In this document: positions 1 through 9,504 of the stretch, piece by piece
Position numbering within the stretch: the stretch's first letter is position 1
Layout: every line of letters starts with the position of its first letter
Assembly: GCF_001995095.2 (NCBI RefSeq)
Contig: NZ_MTSD02000006.1
Span: forward strand, 1 to 64,000
DNA length: 64,000 nt
Source: Oceanospirillum linum
GTDB taxonomy: Bacteria > Pseudomonadota > Gammaproteobacteria > Pseudomonadales > Halomonadaceae
Direction of reading: 5' to 3'
Made by a program: the position numbers and the translations under genes
Notes under the pieces: model-generated
Told to the model about the DNA's origin: nothing
Seen by the model: only the letters and a program-made list of their open reading frames with translations
Database searches by the model: none

Positions 1-39
1 GGGGTCTCCCCATGTGAGAGTAGGACATCGTCAAGCGCC
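1..39 (+). rRNA. rrf: 5S ribosomal RNA, 3' end (partial)
   Basis: The first bases match the 3' third of bacterial 5S rRNA: GGGGTCTCCCCATGTGAGAG followed by TAGGACATCGTCAAG. This is the loop D/E and helix IV region followed by the closing strand of helix I. The 5' part of the gene lies outside the window. A strong terminator follows, so this is the end of an rRNA operon. The exact 3' end (38-40) is by analogy with the E. coli molecule. Confidence 0.85.
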
Positions 40-83
40 TTATACTGGCTGACTGTGTAAATAGTACACAGACAGCCCAAAAG

Positions 84-113
84 AACCCCGCTTCATTGAA
101 GCGGGGTTTTTTT
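84..113 (+). terminator. rRNA operon intrinsic terminator
   Basis: AACCCCGCTTCA pairs with TGAAGCGGGGTT in a perfect stem with almost no loop, followed by a run of T. It sits about 45 bases beyond the 5S rRNA end, as expected for the end of an rRNA operon. Confidence 0.9.
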
Positions 114-202
114 ATGCCCGGGATTTAGGTCTTGGCATGGGCCGGATATGTCTGGATAAGGGTTGTATGGAGGAGTAAAGAAAGAGTGGGTAAGTAAGGT
201 GG

Positions 203-220
203 CGGGGCAATGACGCCCCG
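203..220 (-). terminator. possible hairpin downstream of epmB
   Basis: CGGGGC-aatgac-GCCCCG forms a short GC-rich stem just past the epmB stop codon on the minus strand. No T tract follows in the epmB direction, so it may only be an RNA 3'-end stabiliser. Confidence 0.35.
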
Positions 221-238
221 TGGTAACGGGTGCTGAGC

Positions 239-1279
239 TCAGAACAGCAATGTTTTGGATGCTTTCCCGGGCTCTTCCCGGGTTAGCTTAGGAACGAGAA
301 ATCCGGGCAACTCGCTCTGGAGTTCGCGCCAAAGCTTTATAAGCTGATGATCCGGCACGTCAAAGTGACTGGCTCCCTGTACAGGGTCAAACGCATGCAG
401 ATAGTAGGGCAAAATACCGGCATCAAAGAGCGACTCGCTCAGGTCAGTGAGAGCCCGGACACTGTCATTGACCCCTTTAAGAATGACGGATTGATTAAGG
501 ACACTCATCCGGTTATCCGTGAGTTTTCTGACCGCTGACACCACCTGGTGGTCAATTTCATTACTGTGATTGATATGCAGAACCCAGATGACTTTCAGTC
601 GGCTCTGGCTGAGCAGGCTGACAAGCTGGTCCGTGATACGCTGAGGAATAACGACGGGTAGCCTGGTATGAATTCTGAGTCGTTTAATGTGAGGAACAGC
701 TGATAGCTGCTCTACCAGCTTTTGTAAGCGTCGGTCCGGCGTCGCCAGAGGGTCGCCTCCACTGAGGATTACTTCGTTCACATCCTTTTGATCCAGCAGA
801 TACCGGACAACCTGGTCAATGCGTTCATTCGACAGTCCATTATCCTGATAGGGGAAGTGTCGGCGGAAGCAGTAACGGCAATTGATGGCGCAAGCCCCTG
901 ACCCTATCAGCAGTACCCGGCTTTTATATTTATGAATAAGGCCCGGAATTGGGTTGCTAACCTTCTCTTCCAGAGGGTCTGTTATGTAGCCAGAAACCTG
1001 AAGGGACTCCTGCTGCAGAGGAAGTATTTGGCGTAATAGGGGGTCATCGGGGTTCCCTTTTTCAATACGATCAAGGTAAGGCTTAGGTGCACGGAGTTCA
1101 AATAACTGATGACCGTTCTCGGCACCGGGTAAATATGTTTTAGGCAGCTCCAGGTATGAGATCAGCTCGGCCACAGGAATGAGGCTCTCTTTCATAAGAG
1201 TCTGCCAATCGCTTTCCGCGGGCTTTTCATGTGTTTTCTTGGCAGGAAACTGCACAGAGGATTCAGAAACAGGTATCAT
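239..1279 (-). CDS. epmB: EF-P beta-lysylation protein EpmB (lysine 2,3-aminomutase family)
   Basis: Radical SAM enzyme that converts (S)-alpha-lysine to (R)-beta-lysine, which EpmA then attaches to elongation factor P. The iron-sulfur motif CAINCRYC (C-x3-C-x2-C, about residues 130-137) and the following FRRHFPY are characteristic of the lysine aminomutase family, as is the glycine-rich ILSGGDPL. About 346 residues, the usual length for EpmB rather than the longer clostridial KamA. The frame opens with a TTG two codons earlier, but the ATG giving MIPVSESS is preferred. It is transcribed divergently from efp, its substrate, with epmA just beyond, so all three parts of the pathway lie together. 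Confidence 0.93.
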   Translation of the reverse strand: MIPVSESSVQFPAKKTHEKPAESDWQTLMKESLIPVAELISYLELPKTYLPGAENGHQLFELRAPKPYLDRIEKGNPDDPLLRQILPLQQESLQVSGYITDPLEEKVSNPIPGLIHKYKSRVLLIGSGACAINCRYCFRRHFPYQDNGLSNERIDQVVRYLLDQKDVNEVILSGGDPLATPDRRLQKLVEQLSAVPHIKRLRIHTRLPVVIPQRITDQLVSLLSQSRLKVIWVLHINHSNEIDHQVVSAVRKLTDNRMSVLNQSVILKGVNDSVRALTDLSESLFDAGILPYYLHAFDPVQGASHFDVPDHQLIKLWRELQSELPGFLVPKLTREEPGKASKTLLF

Positions 1280-1353
1280 TGGCAACCAGATTTTGTTGAT
1301 CAGGAAAGGTCGTCTGCCTTTCCGACTAAATTAAGAGATATTGGTGATATTTT

Positions 1354-1920
1354 ATGGCGAACTATTCTACCAACGAATTCAAGTCGGGTCTTAAGGTAAT
1401 GCTTGAGGGCGACCCCTGCTCCATCCTGGAGAATGAATATGTTAAACCAGGTAAAGGGCAAGCCTTTAACCGTGTGAAGCTGCGTAACCTGAATACTGGT
1501 CGCGTATGGGAGCGTACCTTTAAATCAGGGGAAAGCCTGGAAGGTGCGGATGTTATGGAGTACGACATGGAGTACCTCTACACCGATGGTGAGTTTTGGT
1601 ATTTCATGGCGACTGATGGTTCTTTTGACCAACACCCGGCGGATGAAAAAGCGGTTGGTGAAACGGTTAAATGGTTGAAAGAGCAAGAAAAGTATACAGT
1701 AACTCTGTTTAATGGCGCTCCGATCTCAGTAACGCCACCAAACTTTATTGTTCTTGAGGTGACGGAGACTGACCCAGGCCTGAAGGGAGATACGGCTCAG
1801 GGTGGCTCTAAACCGGCTACTTTGGTAACCGGAGCGGTTGTCCGTGTCCCGCTTTTTGTTAACATCGGCGATAACCTTAAGATTGATACCCGTACCGGTG
1901 ATTATGTTAGTCGTGCGTAA
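1354..1920 (+). CDS. efp: elongation factor P
   Basis: Translation factor that binds between the P and E sites and rescues ribosomes stalled on polyproline stretches. The 188-residue length matches the family. The modified lysine lies in the loop [15 protein letters not shown], where the Lys in PGKGQ is the site of beta-lysylation in the E. coli-type pathway. The three beta-barrel domains (KOW-like, OB-fold, C-terminal OB-fold ending [17 protein letters not shown]) are complete. The neighbours epmB and epmA confirm that this is the lysine-type EF-P and not the arginine-rhamnosylated type of Pseudomonas. A terminator follows 30 bases after the stop codon. Confidence 0.97.
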   Translation: MANYSTNEFKSGLKVMLEGDPCSILENEYVKPGKGQAFNRVKLRNLNTGRVWERTFKSGESLEGADVMEYDMEYLYTDGEFWYFMATDGSFDQHPADEKAVGETVKWLKEQEKYTVTLFNGAPISVTPPNFIVLEVTETDPGLKGDTAQGGSKPATLVTGAVVRVPLFVNIGDNLKIDTRTGDYVSRA

Positions 1921-1951
1921 CGGCTAAGTCGCTTGGCGAGTAAAAGTAAAG

Positions 1952-1975
1952 AACCGGCTATGGCCGGTTTTTTTG
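1952..1975 (+). terminator. efp terminator
   Basis: AACCGGC-tat-GGCCGGTT stem followed by seven T, between efp and epmA. It implies that epmA is read by partial readthrough or from its own promoter. Confidence 0.75.
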
Positions 1976-2002
1976 TTTCTGTTATGGGAAACGGGAGACG
2001 TT

Positions 2003-2983
2003 ATGTCTATTGATGCTAGCCTCTGGCAGCCTTCAGCAAAGATCAGAAATTTACGCCTGCGGGCTGAGGTTTTAAAGCAGGTTCGGGACTTTTTTGCAGA
2101 GTGTAATGTGTTGGAGGTTCAGACGCCGGTACTTGGCCGTGCTGGAAGCACAGATGCTTATCTGAGCTCTATGCAGAGTCGCTGCTCAGGTGGTGGCTTA
2201 AGTGAGCCGTTGGATCTTTATCTGCAAACATCCCCTGAGTTCCATATGAAGCGATTATTGGCTGCCGGCAGTGGTGCTATCTGGCAGTTGGCGACCAGCT
2301 TCCGTAACGGTGAAGTCAGTGAACGACATAATCCTGAGTTTGCCATGCTGGAGTGGTATCAGCCGGGCTATGATCTGAATGATCTGATGGCGGAGGTCCA
2401 GGCGCTGATTTCAGAAGTACTTGAGGTCGACCGCTTTAGCTGCCAAAGCTATCGGTCACTGTTTCGTCAACATCTTGAGGTTGATCCGTTTACCTCTGAG
2501 CTGTCTCAATTACAGCGGTTGTCCCATGATAAAACAGGGATCACTGCGGAAGAGCTGGATCGGGATGCTTGCTGTGATCTTTTAATGAGCAGTTGTATTG
2601 AGCCTTTGCTGGGACGTGATGAAATAACCTTTGTTATCGATTACCCTGCCTCTCAGGCAGCACTTGCCAAGGTGAAAACCGATGATGAAGGTGATCAGGT
2701 GGCGGCCAGATTTGAGTGCTATTACCGGGGTATCGAGTTGGCTAATGGTTATCATGAGCTGACGGATGCTGCAGAACAGGCTCAGCGTTTTGCAGAAGAT
2801 AACAGGCAGCGCAAGGTACTGGGTTTGCCTGAAGTAACAGTGGATCAGTATCTGGTTGCTGCTCTGGATTCGGGAATACCGGAGTGTGCCGGTGTAGCAC
2901 TTGGCTTTGACCGGTTGCTTATGCTGAAAGCAGGTGCTGATCGCCTGTCAGATGTGATTAGCTTTAGTATTGATCGGGCTTAG
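2003..2983 (+). CDS. epmA: EF-P lysyltransferase EpmA (GenX/PoxA)
   Basis: Paralogue of the catalytic domain of class II lysyl-tRNA synthetase; it attaches (R)-beta-lysine to the conserved lysine of EF-P. It lacks the N-terminal anticodon-binding OB domain, giving about 326 residues. Class II motif 2 is visible as FRNGEVSERHNPEFAMLEWY and motif 3 as GVALGFDRLLML near the C terminus. The frame opens 10 codons earlier, inside the efp terminator, but ATG at 2003 follows a GGGAGA ribosome-binding site and gives MSIDASLWQPSA, the expected N terminus. Confidence 0.93.
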   Translation: MSIDASLWQPSAKIRNLRLRAEVLKQVRDFFAECNVLEVQTPVLGRAGSTDAYLSSMQSRCSGGGLSEPLDLYLQTSPEFHMKRLLAAGSGAIWQLATSFRNGEVSERHNPEFAMLEWYQPGYDLNDLMAEVQALISEVLEVDRFSCQSYRSLFRQHLEVDPFTSELSQLQRLSHDKTGITAEELDRDACCDLLMSSCIEPLLGRDEITFVIDYPASQAALAKVKTDDEGDQVAARFECYYRGIELANGYHELTDAAEQAQRFAEDNRQRKVLGLPEVTVDQYLVAALDSGIPECAGVALGFDRLLMLKAGADRLSDVISFSIDRA

Positions 2984-3013
2984 GCCTCAGTTTTGAGCTG
3001 CTATTCGGGCATA

Positions 3014-3048
3014 AAAAAGCGTAGCCAGCAGAGCTACGCTTTTTATTT
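3014..3048. terminator. bidirectional terminator between epmA and psd
   Basis: AAAAAGCGTAGC-cagcaga-GCTACGCTTTTT is a perfect inverted repeat with A and T tracts on both sides, between convergent genes. It can terminate both epmA (+) and psd (-). Confidence 0.9.
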
Positions 3049-3068
3049 TAGGCTTGTAAAGCTAAAGA

Positions 3069-3983
3069 CTACTCTGTTTCAGAGGTTCTTGCTTCAGGGG
3101 ATGGGCTTTCAGGTTTATCTGACTCTGTCAGAAACTGGCCGAAGTACTCGCCCATAAGGGTTGGTGAGCCGGCCTGAAACTGATCCAGAAACTCGACCAT
3201 TTCCGGGCCATAGAGCATGACAATGGTTGAGCCCAGTTTAAAGCGACCCAGCTCAGCACCTTTCTCCAGGGTGATTGCCTGGGGCTTGTCCGTATAATGA
3301 GTGACGGCTACATCGCGATTCAGAGGCGTTACCTGACCGCTCCAGACGGTTTCAATACTGGCAACGATCATGGCCCCAACCAGTACCATCGCCATTGGGC
3401 CATACTCGGTATCAAAAATTGCAACAACACGTTCATTACGGGCAAACAACCCATCAACATTTTCAGTTGTTGCAGGGTTAACCGAAAAAAGACGCCCCGG
3501 AACATGGACCATCTGGCGCAGCGTGCCTGTTACCGGCATGTGAATGCGGTGATAATCTTTTGGTGACAGGTAGATCGTTGCAAACTGTCCGCCCATGAAA
3601 GGTGCGGCACGCTCTACATCTCCACCGAGCAGTTCCAGTACGGAATAGCTGTGTCCCTTCGCCTGAAAAATACGGCCATAATCAATGTCTCCCAGCTGAC
3701 TTACCGTGCCGTCAACGGGGCAGGCCATGCTGTTCTCCAGAGCAACAAGTGGGCGGACGCCTGTTTTCAGCGGGCGCGTAAAAAATTCATTAAAGCTCCC
3801 GTAAGCTTTTGGATTTGGCTGTTCAGCCTCTTCCATATCCACCTTAAATGTTTTTATAAACTGGCGGATCAGGATATTCTTCAGCCAGCCGATACGGCTC
3901 TGGGCCAGAAACCCTACCAGCCGGGAGATAAGGTGGTGAGGAAGTGGGTACTGAATTGCTGCAAACAACGTCTTTTTATTCAC
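3069..3983 (-). CDS. psd: phosphatidylserine decarboxylase proenzyme
   Basis: Decarboxylates phosphatidylserine to phosphatidylethanolamine at the inner membrane. The family is self-cleaved to give a pyruvoyl cofactor at the LGST motif, seen here in [14 protein letters not shown] near residue 250; cleavage falls between Gly and Ser. The conserved HRIHMPVTG block and [11 protein letters not shown] are also present. The 304-residue protein is slightly long, with a Ser/Pro/Glu-rich tail after the catalytic core. It starts 9 bases after the sulfurtransferase stop codon on the same strand, so the two probably form one transcript. Confidence 0.95.
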   Translation of the reverse strand: MNKKTLFAAIQYPLPHHLISRLVGFLAQSRIGWLKNILIRQFIKTFKVDMEEAEQPNPKAYGSFNEFFTRPLKTGVRPLVALENSMACPVDGTVSQLGDIDYGRIFQAKGHSYSVLELLGGDVERAAPFMGGQFATIYLSPKDYHRIHMPVTGTLRQMVHVPGRLFSVNPATTENVDGLFARNERVVAIFDTEYGPMAMVLVGAMIVASIETVWSGQVTPLNRDVAVTHYTDKPQAITLEKGAELGRFKLGSTIVMLYGPEMVEFLDQFQAGSPTLMGEYFGQFLTESDKPESPSPEARTSETE

Positions 3984-3992
3984 GTATGAGCC

Positions 3993-4823
3993 TTAGGTTT
4001 CAATCGGTGTATCGGAGCGGTTGCCCCATTCATTCCAGGAACCGTCATAAGCGCGAACCTGCTTAAAGCCCAGTATTTTACCTAATAACCAGGTAAAACC
4101 CGAGCGGTGATGAGATTGGCAGTAGGTGGCAATTTCCTGATCTATGGTGAGCCCCTTAGTTTGCAGCTCTGTGATGATCTCAGCCATATCGCGAATGCGG
4201 AGTTCGTTCTCCTTATCCATCGCTTCTGTCCACTCATAGTGAACCGCCGTTGGAATATGCCCTGCCCGCTCTGCTTTAGATGATGTTCCCTCATACTCAC
4301 CGCGGGAACGGGAGTCCCAAACTGCAAAATTTTCGGTACCGATTTTAGATTTCAGTTCATCCAGCTCTATACGTTCATGCAGATTGATATGCTCTGCCTG
4401 ATAGTGACTGGCTTGCGGTAAAGTTTGCTCTTGTTCCTGGGCTTTGTCATCAGCACGCCAGGCAAGGATGCCACCATTAAGATAGGAGTAACGGGCGTGA
4501 CCTATAACATCAAGAGTCCAGAGTAAGCGTCCTGCCCAGCCACCACCTTCATCATCATAGGCGACAACATGTGTATCCCGGCTCAGTCCCAGCTCAGAGA
4601 AAAGAAGACTGAGTTGTTCCTGCGTTGGTAATTTGTTCGGGACAGGACTATGACCATTGAAAAGGCGTCGATAGTCCAGAAAAACTGCACCGGGGATATG
4701 TCCATTATCATAGCTCTCACGGGAGCAGGACACATCAATAACCAGCAGGTTTGTATTACCTAAATTTGCCTCCAGCTGATCGGAGTCAATCAGAAGGCTT
4801 AACAGGTTGTCTTCAGAGCTCAT
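3993..4823 (-). CDS. sulfurtransferase with two rhodanese domains
   Basis: Tandem rhodanese protein of 276 residues, the usual size of thiosulfate or 3-mercaptopyruvate sulfurtransferases. The N-terminal domain (residues about 1-130, with the FLDYRRLFNG block) is inactive. The C-terminal domain carries the active cysteine in YCQSHHRSG, about residue 235. The loop CQSHHR differs from the CGSGVTA of SseA and the CRKGVTA of classical thiosulfate sulfurtransferase, so the sulfur donor is uncertain. It is upstream of psd with a 9-base gap. A 290-base spacer separates it from the divergent motA. Confidence 0.85.
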   Translation of the reverse strand: MSSEDNLLSLLIDSDQLEANLGNTNLLVIDVSCSRESYDNGHIPGAVFLDYRRLFNGHSPVPNKLPTQEQLSLLFSELGLSRDTHVVAYDDEGGGWAGRLLWTLDVIGHARYSYLNGGILAWRADDKAQEQEQTLPQASHYQAEHINLHERIELDELKSKIGTENFAVWDSRSRGEYEGTSSKAERAGHIPTAVHYEWTEAMDKENELRIRDMAEIITELQTKGLTIDQEIATYCQSHHRSGFTWLLGKILGFKQVRAYDGSWNEWGNRSDTPIET

Positions 4824-5114
4824 TTTCTTCTCTCATTAGAACGTAGTATTAGTGAATTGATACCATTGTGCTTACAAAAAATAAAGTTTCATGAATAATG
4901 TTACTTTCTTCGATAGCTTAGAGGGTGCACAATGAAGCAGGGGTATTCAAGGGTTGGCTACCACTTTTAAAAGTGTTTTACAGAGAGTCAAACCCTGTTG
5001 CGTTTATTACCTGACCAGACTATTAAAGATATTGTTCTTTTGGACGATAATTGTTCTTCCGGGTGAGAGTGTAAAGCAGATTGCAGCTGTCTTGACAGAG
5101 TTAAGGATCCTGAC
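4824..5114. promoter_or_regulatory. divergent intergenic region, sulfurtransferase / motA
   Basis: This 291-base gap must hold the promoters of both flanking units. The clearest structure is a perfect 14-base palindrome CACTTTTAAAAGTG at 4962-4975. A TAAAGTTT element at 4882-4889 resembles the -35 of flagellar sigma-28 promoters, but no GCCGATAA-like -10 lies 11 bases downstream, so no promoter is assigned. No small gene is evident. Confidence 0.3.
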
Positions 5115-5966
5115 ATGTTATTGATTATTGGTACATTAATTGTTCTGGCCAGTGTAGGTGGTGGTTATGTGCTGTCTCATGGTTACCTGCCGATGCTCTG
5201 GCAGCCGTATGAGATGATTATTATTTGTGGTGCGGCCTTCGGTGCTTTTGTGATAGCCAACAGCAAGCATACTATCGTCGAAGTGATGAAGAGTGTGCCT
5301 AAGCTCATTATGGGTTCCGGTTTTAACCGGGATTTTTATATGGATCTTCTGAGCTTAATGCATGACCTTTTTGCCAAGATTCGCAAAGAGGGCATTATCG
5401 CAATTGAAGAGGATATTGAAGACCCTGACAGTAGTGCGGTCTTTAATGGTTATCCCGCAATTATAAAGCATAAAGAATTGGTTGAGTTTGTTTGTGATTA
5501 TGTACGCCTTATCAGTTCCGGCAATATGCAGCCCCATGAACTGGAAAGTTTAATGGATGCAGAGATCGAAACTCTGCAACATGAAATGTCTGAGCCTGCA
5601 CATGCAGTAACAAGTGTTGGTGATGCCTTGCCTGGCTTTGGTATTGTGGCGGCGGTTTTAGGTATCACAATTACGATGAAGGACATTGCTGCCCCGCCTG
5701 AGGTTCTTGGCTTACACATCGCCGCAGCTCTGGTGGGTACCTTTCTTGGTATTTTGCTTTCTTATGGCTTCGTTAGCCCTATGGCTGCTGCTATGAACAA
5801 TGAAGTTCATGAAAAGATCAAAGCATTCGAATGTGTAAAGGCTTGCCTGATCGCGAATATGACCGGTCTGGCACCTCAGATGTCTATCGAATTTGGTCGT
5901 AAGATGTTGTTCTCCAGTGTTCGTCCCAGCTTTAATGAGCTGGAAGAACATGTACGTTCCCGCTAA
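5115..5966 (+). CDS. motA: flagellar motor stator protein MotA
   Basis: Inner-membrane proton channel subunit; five MotA units surround two MotB and turn the rotor. The 283-residue protein has the family layout: two N-terminal membrane segments (about 1-22 and 33-50), a long cytoplasmic loop with charged residues, and two C-terminal segments around GFGIVAAVLGITITMKDI and GLHIAAALVGTFLGILLSYG. The length and the loop match the proton-type E. coli MotA more than sodium-type PomA. The ribosome-binding site AAGGA precedes the ATG. motB begins 11 bases after the stop codon. No other flagellar genes lie in the window. Confidence 0.95.
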   Translation: MLLIIGTLIVLASVGGGYVLSHGYLPMLWQPYEMIIICGAAFGAFVIANSKHTIVEVMKSVPKLIMGSGFNRDFYMDLLSLMHDLFAKIRKEGIIAIEEDIEDPDSSAVFNGYPAIIKHKELVEFVCDYVRLISSGNMQPHELESLMDAEIETLQHEMSEPAHAVTSVGDALPGFGIVAAVLGITITMKDIAAPPEVLGLHIAAALVGTFLGILLSYGFVSPMAAAMNNEVHEKIKAFECVKACLIANMTGLAPQMSIEFGRKMLFSSVRPSFNELEEHVRSR

Positions 5967-5977
5967 CGGAGTCCGGC

Positions 5978-7153
5978 ATGGAAGAACAAAATAATATTGT
6001 TATTAAGCGTGTTAAGAAAGTTGCTGCCGGCCACCATGGTGGCTCCTGGAAGATTGCCATGGCGGATTTTGCCATTGCGATGATGGCTTTCTTTCTTCTG
6101 ATGTGGTTATTGGCAAATACGACTGAAGACCAGAAAATTGAATTGGAGCAGTTTTTCTCTGATCCTGTGGGTTATATGGATAAGGTTGGGCGGTTGAATC
6201 CCATCGACCTGGGTGGCTCACCTTCAATTATTAAGCAGATTAACACCAGTGCCGATCAGGACCAGATCGAGCAGGCGCAGATGCTGAATAAGGATGACCC
6301 GGAACAGCTTGCTGCGAGTATCGAGACCAATACTGAGGTGATGGATTCTCTGCAAAGTGTGTTGATTAAAACAGTCAGTGAAAGTGAGACACTGCAGAAG
6401 TTTAAAGATCAGCTTTCTATTGATATACGCCCGGATGGTCTGCATATCCAGATTGTGGATAATAAGCTGCGACCGATGTTTGACCCTGGTAGCGACAAGA
6501 TCAAAAACTATTTTGCTGAGATTCTGTTGCAGCTGGCACCTGTGATTTCTCAGGTAAACAATAAGATCAGTGTCAGTGGGCACACGGATGCGGCTGCTTT
6601 TGGTGATACTGATTACTACAGTAACTGGGAGCTTTCCTCTGAGCGAGCCAACGCCGCCCGTCGTATGCTCATTGAAGGTGGACTGCCTCAGAATAATGTC
6701 GCCCAGGTGGTAGGTTGCGCCAGTTCACAGCTCTATAAGCCGGATGATCCTTTAGATCCGATAAACCGGCGTATTGAGATTGTTGTAATGAATAAGCCTG
6801 TAGAACGTGAGCTGAGCCCGGATACTATCCCGGAAGGTAATGGAGTAGAGGCTGGCGGTGAAAGTGAGCTGGATGAGGCAGAGCGCTTGTTAAACGAATC
6901 GCCCTTTGAAGAGAGCCCGCGCTATAACCCACTGGATACAAATACCGTTATCCGTCCTAACCGGGCAGAAAGTAGTTATGGTACGGAACGGCTTGGGCCT
7001 GGTGGAGAACCTCTAGAACAAGCGAGACCGAGCGCATCATCTCAACCTGAGGCAACGCCTGAGCAGATTGCCCCCGAAGAGGTTCTTAATTCTCTGAATG
7101 GTCTGCTATCTCAGCCTGACTCCCCTTACATTCCTCCTCCGGAAGTGGAGTAG
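5978..7153 (+). CDS. motB: flagellar motor stator protein MotB
   Basis: Partner of MotA; anchors the stator to peptidoglycan. One membrane segment (about residues 28-48) begins AMADFAIAMMAFFLLMW, in which Asp30 is the conserved proton-binding residue. A periplasmic linker and plug follow, then an OmpA-like peptidoglycan-binding domain with ISVSGHTDAA and the ELSSERANAARRML block (about residues 205-235). The protein has 391 residues, longer than the roughly 310 of E. coli MotB; the excess is a C-terminal low-complexity tail rich in Pro, Glu and Ser (from about residue 270) of no known function. Confidence 0.95.
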   Translation: MEEQNNIVIKRVKKVAAGHHGGSWKIAMADFAIAMMAFFLLMWLLANTTEDQKIELEQFFSDPVGYMDKVGRLNPIDLGGSPSIIKQINTSADQDQIEQAQMLNKDDPEQLAASIETNTEVMDSLQSVLIKTVSESETLQKFKDQLSIDIRPDGLHIQIVDNKLRPMFDPGSDKIKNYFAEILLQLAPVISQVNNKISVSGHTDAAAFGDTDYYSNWELSSERANAARRMLIEGGLPQNNVAQVVGCASSQLYKPDDPLDPINRRIEIVVMNKPVERELSPDTIPEGNGVEAGGESELDEAERLLNESPFEESPRYNPLDTNTVIRPNRAESSYGTERLGPGGEPLEQARPSASSQPEATPEQIAPEEVLNSLNGLLSQPDSPYIPPPEVE

Positions 7154-7163
7154 TCACTAAGGC

Positions 7164-7210
7164 GGCAGGGACTTGCATATGGGCTAAAAGTGGTCCGTCA
7201 AGTCTCTGCC
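7164..7210. terminator. long hairpin after motB
   Basis: GGCAGGGACTTG pairs with CAAGTCTCTGCC across a 23-base loop, 10 bases after the motB stop codon. The T tract is short (TGCTTTG), so it could act as a terminator or as a 3'-end stabiliser for the convergent motB and sirtuin transcripts. Confidence 0.5.
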
Positions 7211-7291
7211 TGCTTTGAAATAAACACCATCAATAGTTGATACCCTGTATTGATAGCATATCAGTCTGGGCTTTTTGGACTCAGAAATGGC

Positions 7292-8116
7292 TTATAACGA
7301 CAGGCTGAGCTGCCGCGTCAGGCCTTTTAATGTTGGGCCAATAGCCGCATCTACTTTTAACTGAAGAATATCATCAGCCCGGGTTTTCCCCAGCGTCAGA
7401 GCTGCCATAGGTTTATTGCGTTCTTCGGCATAGCGGCAGAAGCGAAAGCCGGAAAACACCATTAATGATGATCCTATGATCAGTAGTCCATCGGCCCGAT
7501 TCAGTGTCTCTGAAACCTGATTTACCCGCTCTCTGGGTACATTATCGCCAAAGAATACGACATCGGGTTTAAGAATGCCGGAGCATTGCGGGCAGGCGGG
7601 AACTTTAAAACCAGAGAAATCCACTTCAAGGTCGGCATCGCCATCCGGTGCCGTATCGGCGGAGTAACCGGTAAATTCAGGATTGAGCTGGGCGCTCTGG
7701 CTATGAATCTGGTCTCTTTTAGCTCTGTAATTACAGTCCATACAGATGACTTCATCGGAGCGCCCGTGAAGGTCTATCACATTCTGACTTCCTGCCTGCT
7801 GGTGCAACCGGTCAACATTTTGTGTGACCAGGAGCTCAACATGTCCCATGGTTTCCAGCATAGCTAATGCGTTGTGTGCTGCATTTGGCTGGGCATCTCT
7901 GATAACAGGCCAGCCAATCAGGCTACGTCCCCAATATCGCTGACGAACCGACTCACTTTTCATAAAGTCGCCATGTTGCACAGGTTGTTTGCGTTTCCAT
8001 TGGCCTTTCTGATCCCGGTAATCGGGAATACCGGAATCGGTGCTGATTCCGGCTCCGGTAAGAATTAACAGGCGAGGATGCTTCTGTATAAACTCAAACA
8101 ATGGTTCATAAGACAT
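7292..8116 (-). CDS. Sir2-family NAD-dependent protein deacylase
   Basis: Removes acyl groups from lysine side chains using NAD+. The Rossmann motif GAGISTDSGIPDYR begins at about residue 21. The catalytic region TQNVDRLHQQAGS and DLHG (catalytic His) follow, and the zinc site has two pairs, CMDC and CPQC. The open frame runs 77 codons further upstream, through the end of rsgA, but ATG at 8116 gives MSYEPLFEFIQKHPRLLILTG, the normal sirtuin N terminus, in a 274-residue protein. It lies 22 bases downstream of the rsgA stop codon on the same strand and is probably co-transcribed with it. The insert between the two Cys pairs resembles class II (SIRT4-like) bacterial sirtuins. Confidence 0.9.
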   Translation of the reverse strand: MSYEPLFEFIQKHPRLLILTGAGISTDSGIPDYRDQKGQWKRKQPVQHGDFMKSESVRQRYWGRSLIGWPVIRDAQPNAAHNALAMLETMGHVELLVTQNVDRLHQQAGSQNVIDLHGRSDEVICMDCNYRAKRDQIHSQSAQLNPEFTGYSADTAPDGDADLEVDFSGFKVPACPQCSGILKPDVVFFGDNVPRERVNQVSETLNRADGLLIIGSSLMVFSGFRFCRYAEERNKPMAALTLGKTRADDILQLKVDAAIGPTLKGLTRQLSLSL

Positions 8117-8138
8117 GGTGTTATCCGTTTTAGCCTGA

Positions 8139-9179
8139 TTAGAATTCGTCCAGAGATGCAATAATGCGGTGATAGCTTTCAAAGCGTTCAGGGCTGATTT
8201 TACCGGCCTCCAAAGCATCCCGGAGAGCACAACCCGGTTCCTGGCGGTGAGTGCAATCACGGAACTTACAGCCCCCCAACAGGCCATCGAACTCTCTGAA
8301 ACCTTCCGCGACCTGGCGCTCATCAATGTGCCAAAGACCAAACTCACGAATTCCCGGTGAGTCGATCAGGTCGCCTCCATCCGGTAAATGGAACAGCATA
8401 GCCGTCGTTGTGGTATGCATTCCTTTGCGGGTTTGCTCTGAGAGTTCACCAACACGCAGATTGATGCCGGGTAGCAGAACATTCACCAGCGACGATTTAC
8501 CCACACCGGACTGGCCAACGAAAACACTGACGCGATTATCCAGTAATTGATTCAGTACCGTCAGGCCATCTTCGTCGACAGTGGATGCTGTCAGTACCTT
8601 ATAACCGATATTCTGATAACGCTCGGCCATCTCAAGTAGGCGAGGTGCATTATCAGCATTTAAAAGATCCGTTTTATTTAACAGCAGAACGGGCTCAATA
8701 CCGGTACTTTCAGCGGCGACAATATAACGGTCGATCAGGTTCGCATGGGCATAAGGCTCAGGGGCAAATACAATGACGATGTAATCTATATTGGCTGCTA
8801 CGGGTTTTAGCTGACCACGGGTGTCCGGTCGCATCAGAGCATTCTCTCGCTCAAGACGTGCCACAACAACGCCATCGCCATCAGGCCCTGGTCGCCAGAC
8901 AACTTTATCGCCGGTCACCAGTGCATCGATATTGGCACGCATGTAGCAGCGGTGAACCTTCCCCTGATACTGCTTATCATGGTCTGCGCCGGTTGTGCCT
9001 TCAACATCAACCTGGCGGCCATAATGAGCGATGATCTGGCCTTCCTGTTCCGTACCCAGCTCTCCGGCACTCAGCTTCTCATCAATCTCCTGATCTTTAC
9101 GACTGACCCGGGATGCCCGCTCTTTTTGGATTTTCTCAACACGCCATTGCTGACGGCGGTTTAATTTACGTTTACTCAT
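8139..9179 (-). CDS. rsgA: small ribosomal subunit biogenesis GTPase RsgA
   Basis: Circularly permuted GTPase that checks the late 30S subunit and releases RbfA. The G motifs occur in the permuted order G4 (LLLNKTDLL), G1 ([12 protein letters not shown]), G3 ([10 protein letters not shown]). The N terminus has a basic stretch and an OB-fold, and the C terminus a zinc-binding region with CKFRDCTH and GCAL. The 346-residue length is normal. It is divergent from orn, the same neighbour arrangement as in E. coli. Confidence 0.96.
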   Translation of the reverse strand: MSKRKLNRRQQWRVEKIQKERASRVSRKDQEIDEKLSAGELGTEQEGQIIAHYGRQVDVEGTTGADHDKQYQGKVHRCYMRANIDALVTGDKVVWRPGPDGDGVVVARLERENALMRPDTRGQLKPVAANIDYIVIVFAPEPYAHANLIDRYIVAAESTGIEPVLLLNKTDLLNADNAPRLLEMAERYQNIGYKVLTASTVDEDGLTVLNQLLDNRVSVFVGQSGVGKSSLVNVLLPGINLRVGELSEQTRKGMHTTTTAMLFHLPDGGDLIDSPGIREFGLWHIDERQVAEGFREFDGLLGGCKFRDCTHRQEPGCALRDALEAGKISPERFESYHRIIASLDEF

Positions 9180-9504
9180 GGATGTGGGTTATCACTATTT
9201 GATAAGGCGCTGCTGAATGAGATTCTGATTCTAACATAATCGACAAAAACCCCCTTATTTTTAGCCTAAGCTAAAAGCGCTACCGGAAGGATGGTACCCG
9301 GTGGCAGGTCCCAACAGTGAAGGATAAGGATTAACACTGAAAATAATGGGCGCAACATTGGGTTTGTCTGATAAATATCCTTATACTTTGCAACAACATA
9401 AACATTAACGCTAAATTGACTAATATTCTCTCTGATCGACGAGCCAGGCTCAGGTGTTGCCTGTGGTGTCGGTTGACCGTTAAGAGAAAGGAGCCCCGGG
9501 CACT
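9180..9504. promoter_or_regulatory. divergent rsgA/orn intergenic region
   Basis: A 325-base spacer carrying the two divergent promoters. It contains the inverted repeat TTTTAGC-ctaa-GCTAAAA at 9259-9276. On either strand this hairpin lacks a long T run, so an operator or a transcript end are both possible. I find no RNA gene or small coding sequence here. Confidence 0.3.

Noticed and set aside
4882-4889. TAAAGTTT resembling the -35 of a flagellar sigma-28 promoter upstream of motA
   Set aside because: No GCCGATAA-like -10 element lies 11 bases downstream; the nearest TTCGATAG is at the wrong spacing.
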